A DNA stretch of 64,000 nt, taken from Metallyticus violacea. Taxonomy: Eukaryota > Arthropoda > Insecta > Mantodea > Metallyticidae. The notes beneath the pieces were generated by a model. The model worked only from the letters and a program-made list of their open reading frames with translations. It did no database searches and had not been told where the DNA came from. Shown in pieces: positions 1-10,552 of the stretch. The DNA lies in assembly GCA_030762175.1 (NCBI GenBank), contig CM060833.1, positions 154,944,501-155,008,500 of the forward strand, given 5' to 3'. Position numbers and translations under genes: made by a program. Each line of letters starts with the position of its first letter. The first letter of the stretch is position 1.

Positions 1-2242
1 AGGAAATTAACCATGTGGGTGTGTAGCACCAAAATGCACTCAAACTTAACTTTGCTCACCTAGTATACATTTATTAATGAAAAAATATTTAAATTTAGAT
101 ATATTAAGATGTTACTTGATAAGTATTGCTAATGGTTCTACCTTAGTCCTTATAACTTGCTTTAGTCAGGTTGTATGCTGAGTTTTTCAAAAGTATGGCA
201 TTCTGTGTTCTGGAACACTTTGGCAATCTTATGGGTAATGGTAATAGGAGTAAGTTATAATTTGGGATACAAACTGATTTGAAAGAAGTGTTTTGTGACA
301 GTTCTCAGTTATATTCATTGCTGATATTAGGGATTGAATTCTATGATATCACAATTCATTAGACTAACTTCTCTGCAATAGCAGATAAGCAATTAGATTA
401 GCTTTGGGAAGCAAGCACAGATGCAAACATTAATGTTATATGCAAACATTAATGTTATAAGCACTGCAATTATGAACGTTCATATTCTTAATAATGTTAT
501 GCTTTATTAGAAATTCCTTTTATCTATGAGTATAAGTATGACCACAGTTGAACTCATTTCTGAGAACTCCTTAACCACCTTCACACCATGAGGGAATAAC
601 CACAACCAGATAAGGTGAGTATTCACCAATGTTACATGACCTACTGAACTATCATGATGACTACCATCAGGCTGCCAAGTTTCAAGACTGACTCGATGGC
701 ATATATTATTCGGAAATATTATATTTAAGAAATTTACATGTAAAGCAAGCAAATATGAAGCATAATTTGAAAACTGTGAAATCTGTGCTAATTAACAAAA
801 CACAAAATATGCATTATATGCAACATAAAATATTGTTTAAATTTTTGGAAATTTAGAATTAACTCGCATACCAAGTGAGCATACTTTCAGACAGAAGAAA
901 AGAAATATGCATTTGCATTAAAATCCTATAACTAGTTCTAAAAATAGAAACTTAAGAAAGGAAAGGATCTGCAGAAATATATGAATATATATTAGTATTT
1001 AAAATTACAAAATGCCTCCAGTAAGATCTGAAATGAGTGGAAAGAAGATTACATCCAAACTGGATCAGCTTTATTGAAAACCTACATGATAAATGAATAA
1101 TGGAAAAACCACTAATGATCAGTCTTAAGCAAACCATCAGAATAATAAAGATTGCATGGTTTATAGGTATTACTAATCTCATGGAAGACCTCCTTTGAAA
1201 AATCTAGTTAACAGTCGCCTAAACCTTATACAAAGGAAAGATCTGTTCATACAGACACAGTGGAGATAAGAGATAGTTCATTAAGTCCCTAGATTCCAGT
1301 GCTAAGTAATATTAACTCAATAATATTTTCATTTTCATCTGATTTGTTACTACTAATGGCTTAAGTGAAAGAAGCAAGTCCATATAATTTACAAATTTCT
1401 TCTTTCTAAAAGGCTACAGTACCACAATACATAAAAAAAGACTATGCTTTATAATATTCTGAACATGCTGTGTGTTTTAATCACTGTTTTTTGATGAAAA
1501 ATATGCTTTTTTCCTATGCCTAGCAATGAATGCCACCATTCCTTCATGCCATGCTATTCAAGTGTGGTTTATGATTTCTGCTGCAGGATCGTACTATAAT
1601 ACTTGAAACAGTTTTGCTACAATTATAACACACATTAAGCTGGTTTACTTGCAAAGAAAGCAGGTTTGCTATCCAGTAATGCAACTCATTATCCCTAGGT
1701 TAGGTTGATTAAATGTTTGCTTGAGTTTGGTTTCAGAAACCTGCCTTAAATGTAACTTGAAGAGGTATCTGCCACAGTTGTTCCTTTAAATTGACTGTGT
1801 AACAAAAACTTGCTGAAATTCCACCGGTATCTACTTTATATTGCTCATTCATCTGATGAAAAGAGCTAGTAGCTATAAAAGAAACACATACACAAAATGA
1901 GTAGAGGAATCTACTTGAAATCGCCAGTTCCTAGTGGACTTGGACTGAAATAGTCCTATAGGAAAATGTTAATAATGGTGAAATTGTCACATTATTTCCT
2001 ATCTTACTTCTTATTATAAAGCTGATTTTTTAAGATAAGTTTTTATACATTTTAATTCCTGTTCTGAATGGGCATCATTTCTTTAAGCTTTATCCTGCTG
2101 ATGCATTCCAATATTTCTTAAAGAAACATGGATGATGTGAAAAATTAAATCATGGCATTGCCTAAAATTTAAGATGGTAAGCATATATATCACTTCATAT
2201 ATCACTTAAAAACATAAAATACAAAAATAAAAAGGTACCTAC
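1..2242. other. Non-coding stretch, probably intron of the 2243-2386 gene
   Basis: A+T-rich sequence with no convincing exon on either strand. The open frames here are short, low in complexity and lack flanking splice sites that would join them to the exon at 2243. If that exon is real, this is its first coding intron and the rest of the gene lies beyond the left edge. The only structure noted is the 19-bp tandem duplication at 421-458. Confidence 0.5.
421..458. repeat. Perfect 19-bp tandem duplication
   Basis: Two exact head-to-tail copies of ATGCAAACATTAATGTTAT. Each contains the palindrome ACATTAATGT and an ATGCAAA half resembling a POU octamer. The copies are identical, so the duplication is probably recent. 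No function is shown by the sequence. Confidence 0.9.
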
Positions 2243-2386
2243 CTGAAAATCTTGTTGGCTACATTCTCCTTTTCCACGATTCATGGTGCTAAATGTCTTC
2301 TTAAGTGATTCCACATCTTCTTGAGACAGGGTACTTGGCTGATCATTACTACAATTGTTTTTCAATTTAGGCGAAGTGTTTCCCAT
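2243..2386 (-). CDS. Putative first coding exon, MGN N-terminus with EF-hand-like helix (possibly MEAK7/TLDC1-like)
   Basis: Reading leftwards, ATG at 2386-2384 (context AGCATCATGG) opens 48 codons ending exactly at a strong donor, CAG|GTAGGT, with GT at 2242-2241. The product begins MGNTSPK, so glycine 2 could be N-myristoylated. Residues 21-48 form an amphipathic segment (LSQEDVESLKKTF, then a Gly/Glu-rich turn and QQDFQ) resembling the first helix-loop of an EF-hand-type module. A candidate acceptor for a 5' UTR intron (ACTTTCTCAG) lies at about 2430. The MGN start followed by an EF-like helix recalls the MEAK7/TLDC1 family, whose C-terminal TLDc domain would be outside the window. Calcineurin-B-like and CHP-like proteins are alternatives. 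Family assignment is inference; start, frame and donor are seen directly. Confidence 0.42.
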
Positions 2387-2939
2387 GATGCTGATTTGCA
2401 ATATGTGGCAGTCTTTTTTTCCTTCCTGAGAAAGTTAATATATTCTGAAATAAAACTTAGCAAAACTTGAGTACAGTCCGGGGAGATGTGGATTTACGAC
2501 TGCATTAAGCCTATTGTAAAACAGCAAATTTTCCAATAGTACCTACTTTTTGGTGACTTCGAACTTGCGATTCATCAATTCCTTTAACCATGTAGCAACT
2601 TGATAATCATATGCTCAATACAGTAAAACTTCATACAGTATTATGGACTTTCTCTCAAATGCTCTATAGAGCCTCCCGTTAAGAACTGCGAAGCCACGAA
2701 TACGTCTGCTGATAAGAATGAATGATCTAGCTTTCTTCTTATATTTCTCTACCAGTCAGTAAACAGACTATGAGATTAGTAATCAACAATCACTGAACTT
2801 TGATTTGAAAACTGTAATTTACCATTAATATACCATCCTATATAACCATAAATAATCCTAAATAGTAAGCACTAATTTTATGCAAAAGTACCAGTGAAAA
2901 AAATATTTTGTTACATAAATATAACAATTGACGATTAAC

Positions 2940-3080
2940 CCGAATGTTAAAACACAACTTCGTCTACAAATCCATCATTAAAAGAATGTACTACATTTGT
3001 AATAAATGCAATTTTTTTTCAGCTGTCAAATCGCACGTGACGAAATATAGATAACGCGCGTTATAAAGTGCCTTGGCAAT
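2940..3080 (-). promoter_or_regulatory. Possible promoter or 5' end region with a CACGTG E-box
   Basis: Upstream of the 2243-2386 exon there is a short island richer in CpG than its surroundings, including CACGTGAC at 3034-3041 and CGCGCG at 3056-3061. Read on the minus strand the E-box is GTCACGTG, close to the lysosomal CLEAR consensus GTCACGTGAC. The promoter role is inferred from position and composition only. Confidence 0.25.
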
Positions 3081-5900
3081 TGACAAGTTGGTAGCACTGC
3101 CAGGTAGGAAAAATGAATGCACACTGGATTAATGCTTAAATTCCATTAAAATTCTAGATCTACTATTCCGTAAACAAATCGTTTTATTAAGTAAGGATAC
3201 CTCCTCGTCGCAGCATGGTACTCTCCTGATGGGCCTTACCATTAGTTCTGCACCTATAGTCTAAACCAGTACAACCATCTTATATGTGGGAAATTCGTTT
3301 TTGCTATATGATCTTCCACTTATTTAGAATTTCTAGCAGAACGCTGGCAATATCCTGTGCGCTTCTATCCTCTGGTAAGTCATAGAACCCGATGAAATGT
3401 CCCGATATTTTCGGGATATTTTATTAGCGTAACGAAAAATTACGCACATTTGATTGGTGTCAGATTGAAACATATGGACCGTTATCAATTTCATGGTAGA
3501 TCTGCTCCTTAATTATTTCTGCAAGCATTATATTGACTCATTGTGTGTGTATTGGAATATATGCCTTTAAACATATTTGTTGTCTGTTCTTACATTCCTC
3601 TGGTAAAAAGTCCACCTATTCCTAATAATTTTCTTGAATTAAAGATAACCCAGATTCATCGTGACCGCAAAAACCGCACTCATATCGAACCAAAACAGTT
3701 GAAACAAGTCGTTATAATGAAAGTTAACATTTTAATTAAGTTTTTGTTCTTTGTAATGTTTTCTTTTTGGATAGCTAGTTTCTTAAATTTATTAAATGAA
3801 TTTTAATCAGGTTTCGATTCTGCTCAACTTTTTGGTCGTGTTTCGAAACAGATGTGTTGCCTCAAACATGGTCGATTTTTATTGTGTTTAATAGTGTGTT
3901 ATCGAGAGTTCGTGCTTCTTTTCTTTTTTTTTAAGCAAGAATATTTTTCATATTTTCCTCGCTTACTCCTGTTATGCACCATTCTACATTGTCCTATGCA
4001 AAAATAAACAAAATAGAATAAAAAATAATCTATTTCTCAAAACACTACCACATAATCATGCTTTGGATTCATACCACTGTCTATGGAAACTTCTCATAAA
4101 TTTACCACAATTTTTTTTAAAGTTCCATTTGATCTGGGTGCCTTTCCCTTTATTTTCAACTTTTCTTCCTAAGAAGGCCGAGAAACGGAAGTTGGATTTC
4201 TTAATAAGAAAATCCATTCTTTGATAGATTAAACGCATACACTGAAACGTTTACAACTACCTATTCGCAGATTTGTTTATTTCTTTTCAACTGCATACAA
4301 ACCACTGACAAATGTATGAGAATACCCTTCAAGTGCTTTGGCAAATAAAAATGCCGTGTTGTTCCATTGTAGTTCACAAATAAATAGAAATAGATAACAT
4401 TTTTTATAAGATCTCCGAGGTTTGAATTGAAACTTTTTCTGCTGTCCTTGTCTAGCAGTAGCTATCGTTTGTCTACTACTACTACTTATTGCTACATTTC
4501 CTATGTAGACTTACGTTTGCCGCCTTTCATATTGTTGCAAGTTTTAGCTGTTTGAATAATGAATATTCCTTTCTCTATTAAAATAAAAATGCCAACAAAA
4601 TTCTCATATATTTCAAATGGCTAACTTGCAGAATTACCGACCTACCGAATTACGACCCGGTGTAAACTAAAATACAATTGAGGGAATTCAAAAACGAATT
4701 TTAAAAAGGTCATAGCAAATGGCATTTACTATTAAAATAAAACAATTACATCATTCTTTATTACTAAAAATGGCTAAAAATAGTGATTAATATTTTATAA
4801 ATGGATATCGTCTGCGTCCCGATCCTTTTGTTGAACTTCGGGTTCTACAAAATTAAGAAGACAGATGTAGTCACACTAGCGATTCCAAGTCTAGCCTACA
4901 TAGAAACGAAAAGTGCTTGAAACACTTCTTTCACTGTTCCCGGACAATGACTTGGAGAATCATGCTATTCTTGTGTACTCTTGGAAAGGCTGCGCCTTCG
5001 ACTGTATTGTTGATCGGCTATCTACGACGCAGACAGTGTATTATTCATATAAGGAAATGTTTAAATTCGTCAGTAAACGTTAACACATATGTGGCAAAAC
5101 ACTGATTTTCGGTACGCTTCACCCGACTTTTGGTGAGTCAAACTTTGCTTTAAATAGCATAATATTAAAGAATAATATACAAAGAACGTTTTATATGTTA
5201 CATCTAAGTTATGGGCAAATTATGTTCAAAACATTACTTAAATTTCTGGCAACGCCACCGGTTGAAGCGTCCCACATACTGCATACTGAGATCCTTACAT
5301 TTGTACGGTAGGCTTGTAGAATGTTGAGAATTTTGCTTCTTAGGCAAGCGAGGATAAAGAGTGCCTGTACAGAATATTGCAATATTATAGAATGTAAACG
5401 TAGCATTTAATTTTTATAATACATTGTTTATAACCACAAGCAGCCCAAACACAATTGCATTTCAATGTTTTATATAAAGTAAATTTCTTTGCTGTTAATT
5501 TTACAAAAACAAGTAACATGAAAAAGCATCTTTTCATTTGCTCTACAGATTTTAGATAAATTATGTGTAATTGATGAACACAGAAAACTAATTTATTACG
5601 TAATTTTCTGCATCATGTAACACATTATCTTATATAGTTAAATTAACAAAGAAGACACACAAATAACTTGATTTGCATGCTAATAACGGGCAACAACAGC
5701 ATCTGTATGTGTGATCATGTACTTTCTACATTTCAATATGTTATGGTCACAAGTCATTCTGACATTAATTCATTGTTTGTTAGTTGTTAAAACATGCGTT
5801 TCCAGTAACAGTGAAAAATGGATGATTGAAATTCACAGTATGATTTTTTAGGGGGGAAGGGAAATCAGAAAAGAAAATTCATGATAGTTTTTACCTACAT
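3081..5900. other. Non-coding A+T-rich stretch
   Basis: I see no supportable gene. Short frames at 3543-3806, 4056-4238 and 4917-5105 have no recognisable domain or splice context. A small hairpin (CCCGA/TCGGG arms, 3401-3415) sits in a pair of near-direct repeats of CGGGATATTTT type. Nothing else stands out. Confidence 0.5.
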
Positions 5901-5904
5901 TGGG

Positions 5905-6425
5905 GTGATGCATAAAACTGTTTGACTTTAGGTAAATGAGTTCATGCATGGCAGAGCAAGTATCGAAGATGCACCTCGTCCTGGTGCTCCAAAATAAGCT
6001 ATGAGGCCAGAAATAGTCAATAAAATCTATTATTTGTTTCGGCTGACAGACAAGTGAAATGTGCATCTCAATTGAACGAGTTCATTTTATTTTGCATAAT
6101 GAATTGCACAAGCAGTTTGTTTGGAAATGTTTAAGAAGAATTTAAACTATTTTTACGGCATTTTAGGACTGGACACTTTAGGCATACTGCAAATGGACTT
6201 GTTTCCTCAAGGAACAACTGTCTACAGCAAGACCCTTACACGACTTAAGATGCAGGATTCAGCAAAAGTGAAAGGGAAAGTGGTCAACATGAAAAGGTGT
6301 AGCCCAGCAACACTATGACTGCAAAGTTAGCATTATTAGGATTCATTGTAATGCCACATCCACCACATTCACTGGATCTCGCTCCACTTGATTATCCCTT
6401 ATTTAACAAAATGAGGTAAAAAATT
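5905..6425 (+). pseudogene. Decayed mariner transposase fragment (N-terminal and DDE-end remnants)
   Basis: The + strand encodes a mariner-like linker and second helix-turn-helix around 5945-6090 (RASIEDAPRPGAPK, with later frames giving RVHFILHNE-like words). At about 6340-6420 there is HPPHSLDLAPLDYPLFNKM, the conserved motif around the third catalytic aspartate of mariner transposases (family form HPPYSPDLAP.DY.LF). Stops and frameshifts separate the pieces, and the middle catalytic part is missing or unreadable. This is a dead Tc1/mariner-superfamily copy. Terminal inverted repeats were not identified. Confidence 0.72.
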
Positions 6426-6769
6426 TGGCATCAAGGAAACTCATGCAATTTTCCATACTGGTGGTACAGTACACATGGGATCTCTCAGTATACTCCCCAC
6501 CAATTTTAATGCATTGTTGTCATCTTCCTAGTACCTTCATTATGGATGGATTAAATCACCATCAGTCATTGTGCAAAAAGGCTGTCATAATTGGAAGAAG
6601 GTTGAGACAATCTTACTGATCACCTGTTTAGTGATCAGCGGCAGGGTAGTAGCACAATGCAGTCACATCTGTACTGATGAAACCTTTTGATGTCCTTATC
6701 CAGGAAAATTGGTGAACCACCACCAAATAATTCACTGTTAGCCCAATATCTATTTCTGTTGGCAGTGTC

Positions 6770-7005
6770 AACACAATTCCTCAGCTTAAACTATTCAAAG
6801 ATTTGTGCTAAATGGGTTCCTCAAGCACTATGTACCAATTGTACAGAACCGAGTACCATGATTTATTTAAAAAATGTTTGTTATAACACTGAAGGTTACA
6901 ATTTCTTGCTCAGCATTTTGATGAAAGATGAAAGATGGATTCACCACTTCCGGCCTGGTAAATCCATGAAGTGGCATCAGAAAACTTCTCCTTCGTCAAG
7001 ACATT
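6770..7005 (+). pseudogene. Second mariner transposase fragment (central region)
   Basis: One open frame encodes KICAKWVPQALC, then YNTEGYNFLLSILMKDERWI, then HHFRPGKSMKWHQKTSPSS. This follows the mariner order K.CARWVPR.L, EG..FL..I.T.DE.WIHH, P..KQSMEWRH..SP. The aspartate in KDERWIHH corresponds to the first catalytic Asp of the D,D34D triad. It lies 3' of a mariner C-terminal fragment although it comes from an earlier part of the protein, so it is either a second copy or a rearranged piece. The frame closes after SPSSRH. The stretch 6425-6770 between the fragments is not recognised. Confidence 0.75.
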
Positions 7006-7479
7006 AACCTCATTGTTCCAAGACTCTGAAGGCAAATGTAAAACCAGAGTAATCTAAATAATACATATTAGTTTTCTGGAATATGACACGAAAGTTTTTT
7101 ATCCCACAACTTTGTAACCATTACACATATTCAATTAAAACTCATTAAGAAATATTTAGAATCTATTAAATTACTGAAGTCAGTTAACGATAATTTTTTT
7201 TTGTAGCTGCTAATAATGTTTTGTGCCTGTGTGCAGACATAATGCTGTTCAATACATTTGTCTTAACTTTCTCTTGTTGAATATAATCTGGTTCAAATAG
7301 TATGTAGGTTTGAGAAAACTATATAAATCTGCAAATACTTAAAAGTTTGTTTCTAATTAATTTACACCTATTTAAATTTAATTTTTAACACCTATAAAGT
7401 TATAAATATTTATTTTTTCTATAATAAGCTAGGCAGGTTTTGTTTAATCATGAAAATAGTTAATCTTTTTTTTTTTTTC

Positions 7480-7772
7480 TGTTACTGTTTAACATCCTTT
7501 ATAACAATGAAGGTCCTAAACACAAGATTGCCAGTTCAATCCTGGCCAGGATCTATGAATTTTTTTGGGTATAAAAAACATAAGTATGGCTTCCTTTGGA
7601 TGGGAAGTAAAGTCATGGGTCCCATATCATACATTTACGGCATGTTAAAGAGCCTCAAGTCTGAAAGAAGAGGCCTCTGAGTAAAATTTATCGGTCATTT
7701 CACGCCCTGAATTGAAATGAACATATGATCTGAGACGTTAAAGGGCATGCATAAATAAACCAAATCAAAAAA
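7480..7772 (+). mobile_element. SINE family S1, full-length but diverged
   Basis: Decayed tRNA-Arg-like head (B box near 7527-7540, GGTTCGAATCC-like), then the family body: TTTTTTGGGTATAAAAA, GGCTTCCTTTGGATGGGAAG, CATTTACGGCATG, GCCTCAAGTCTGAAAGAAGA, and the tail GCATGCATAAATAAACCAAA. The same body recurs eight or more times in the window. Its head has lost the A box. It also explains the spurious open frame 7450-7680. Confidence 0.85.
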
Positions 7773-7924
7773 ATAACACTGAATGTCTAGAAGAGATGGT
7801 AAAGAATGTTTGATAATGAAGGTCTAAAGAGATGATGAATGAATATTTGATGAAATGAGTGTATATATGAGCCCAGAGTCCACAATACTTAAAATTACCT
7901 AGCATTTACTTTCTTACAGTAAGG

Positions 7925-8030
7925 AAAACCCCAGAAAAAACAGTATCCAGGCAAATGGCCTTACAAGACTTAAACCTGGGACCTTTAAGTTTGCAGGCAG
8001 ACATGCTGACCACAAGACCATGGGAGCAGT
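7925..8030 (-). repeat. tRNA-derived repeat fragment (third SINE-like type)
   Basis: Read on the minus strand, this has a tRNA-like A box (GGTCTTGTGGTCAGCATG) and a B-box-like segment (GGTCCCAGGTTTAAGTC). It does not continue into the S1 or S2 bodies. It is a degraded tRNA-related SINE or tRNA pseudogene; no acceptor-stem pairing supports a working tRNA. Confidence 0.45.
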
Positions 8031-9120
8031 CATATTTTTATCATGGATGAACTATTTCATATTACTGAGCACTTTTATGATGAAGTGATTTATATACATA
8101 TATGAAAGTATTACAATAATATTCCAGATTAATCATAATGTAATTCTTACATACTTTCTTCATCACATATTAAGAATGGTTTAAATTACACCCCTCTTCC
8201 ATTTTGCACATTATAATCCCAAAATGTTGTCTTCTGCATGATTAACATCAGCTGCTCTTATACTTTTATATTCTAATAGATTATGAACTGGGATATGTAT
8301 TTCAATAAATGAAAGCACTTTATTTATTATCTATCTTTTAATATGAGATCCATGCTTCTAATGTTTTAATAGCCAGTGTACAAAATTTATGAATGATGTC
8401 AAGCAATCAGTTTGAGCTACTACAGGCATTCAATTTTGATATTTCCATTTTTGATGCAAAAGAAAAGCATCCATTTCACAGTACCTTACATATTCTTTGA
8501 CCACTTCAAACTTTTATACTTTACGGTATAGTAAGGAACATGCTATTCATAAATGTGCCATTTCCCCACTCTTATTCTGTTGTATTTCAAGACAGTAACA
8601 CACATAAATAAATAAATTAATCAAATATTTAATCAACAATTAAACCATAATTGCATAATATGCCTGTATCTTACCTGAGTTTTATAGTTGATAATAAAAT
8701 AATGTCCATTTTTTATCAAGTACTTCTGCTATTTCTGAAGAAAGTTTTGCAATAATCATAACTTATCTTCTGCTATTTCACTGATTACTTTTCTGATTTT
8801 GTTTTCCAGGAATTCAATACTGCTTCTATAGACTTTTTGTTATAGATTTACTGAGTTCTCTGTTGATCATTTTGTCACCAAACACGTGTTCAATCATTTG
8901 CATGAGCTTTAATCTTTACTTGCATATCTTCAGTTCTCTTCTGTAAGGATTCTCTTTACAGAACACCTTTTTTTAAAATATTAAACCTGTTTCTCACACT
9001 TTTTGCAAATCACAAACATTCCGCCTCAATGATGGGGTACTTTGGATATTTAAAGTACAAACTTGTGAAAATAGTTATAAGAGGTCTCACAATTAATATT
9101 CTTTGCTAGATTTAGATTTA
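8031..9120. other. No gene seen
   Basis: A+T-rich intergenic sequence between repeat fragments, 3' of FEN1. I see no coding signal, RNA gene or clear repeat. Confidence 0.5.
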
Positions 9121-9124
9121 TTTT

Positions 9125-9310
9125 ATTTAAGGTCACATTTAAACATTTTAGGTCATTCAAATCGGGGCCTGAAACTGGTAATCAATTTTCCTCAGGCTTC
9201 TTTCAGGCTCTTGAGGTTTTACTTGCCATAAAACTATTATATGGGACCTATGCTTTACTTCCCTTCCAAAGGAAATTACTTAGTTGGCAGGGTTTGAACC
9301 TGCAACCTTA
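9125..9310 (-). mobile_element. SINE S1 fragment, interrupted at its head by an S2 copy
   Basis: The minus-strand S1 body is readable (TTTCAGGCTCTTGAGGTTTT, GGGACCTATGCTTTACTTCC, CTTCCAAAGGAA), then the B box as GGGTTTGAACCTGCAACC. The copy stops where the S2 head begins at about 9311, so the two SINEs abut tail-free. Confidence 0.75.
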
Positions 9311-9540
9311 CTGCCATGGGTGGCCGGGGTCATTTATGTGCAAACTCGTGAGCAGGAGGTCGCAGATTCTATTTCCACCAGGACCAACCTCTCTGACTGA
9401 GGTTTTTCTCAGTCCTCATAAATGGCAAATGCTGGGGAGGCATCCTAAACTTAGGCCTGGAACACTTCTTCCCTTTAAAAAAAATTCTTCCCAAATTTAT
9501 AATTTCATGTATGCACTAGTATCTGAGCCACACCAGTGAA
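9311..9540 (+). mobile_element. SINE family S2 (tRNA-Ser/Leu-like head)
   Basis: The head reads TGGCCGGGGTCATTTA, then CTCGTGAGCAGGAGGTCGCA. The body has CTGACTGAGGTTTTTCTCAG, CCTCATAAATGGCAAATGCT and CCTAAACTTAGGCCTGGAAC. The same body recurs at 11760, 33185 and 39589. The type-II-like start (TGGCCGAGGTCGTTAA in the best copy) suggests a tRNA-Ser or tRNA-Leu ancestor. Confidence 0.8.
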
Positions 9541-10474
9541 TGAAACAATAATTATAATTTATATTTTACAACTGCCATCTGCTACATTTGTTTATAATGC
9601 ACTGCCAACTATATGCTCACATCAGCTACTGGCATGCTATTATAGGCAACATGTGCCAAATACTTTCAGATTATTTCTCAGAATTAGAAATGAGTGAAAA
9701 ACATAACATTCCCACTGATGCACTCTATGAAATATATCTTACACTCTAGTCACTACTGTAAATATAAAATGCTTCCTATATCAAGTGTATAAGAATGAAC
9801 TTTTAGTAAATTGATATAAGTTTCAGGTCATTGTTGAGAATGTAACTGATCAGCTTGCCTAAGGAACTAGAATTGCATATTTCCATGCAGTTGCCCATAA
9901 ATTATAATTATAGTAATTATTATTTAGAATAGAAGGGAAATATTTTCATATATAAACAGTACAATTATAATGGAGAATTTTCAATATAACAGAAAAACAT
10001 GCTATTCCTTTCAAAAAGCAATACTTGGATAGGAACTCAGTTTAGATTAAACATAGAAAAAACCTTCATGTTTATATTAATATTAATTCAGTGAATCAAA
10101 GTGTAATACCTGTTTAAGTTCTGAATATATATTTGGATGTTCAAATCTCAGTTCTGAAATTTTCAAAGAAATGTAGATGCAGATTATCCTGATTCTAAAA
10201 TTTTCCTGGTCCCATTAACTAAGTGTGAAACCAAAACAGTTTTTAATATATTATTCAACATATCAGAAAGTGAAAGTATTTTAAAATCCAAAGTGTAAGT
10301 GTATTCATGTAAACATTCTATGTTTTAAGATAAGTTCTGTATTTTGTCAATATGAGGAAAGAAATATTTACTAAGTTACTTAATATGCTATATGTTGGCA
10401 GAGATAAGAGTGAAAAACAACTAAAGATATGTTCAATATTTAATTTAAAATCACATAGTATTTCCACATTGAAA

Positions 10475-10552
10475 TCATTTGGGCCTTCTAAAACTCCCAC
10501 GTCCGCCTTTTCCACTTTTGGCTGCTTTGTTAGAACCTTTTTTCTCTTCTGC
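10475..10552 (-). CDS. FEN1: FEN1 exon 8, basic C-terminal tail and stop (residues 360-384)
   Basis: The acceptor TCTTTTAG precedes [20 protein letters not shown], then FRRPK and TGA at 10477-10475. The Lys/Gly-rich tail matches the FEN1 C-terminus in character, contributing to DNA affinity and nuclear localisation. The tail is the least conserved part of the family, but the acceptor, frame and composition fit. I could not choose a poly(A) signal with confidence. Confidence 0.9.
   Translation of the reverse strand, partial: AEEKKGSNKAAKSGKGGRGSFRRPK

Noticed and set aside
1853..1890. CTGATGA followed by GAAAC resembling a hammerhead
   Set aside because: The intervening sequence does not form a stem II and there is no stem III or PLE context.
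2618..2730. TACAGTAAAACTTC, similar to the possible Tigger end at 36418
   Set aside because: No matching inverted end or transposase remnant was found nearby.
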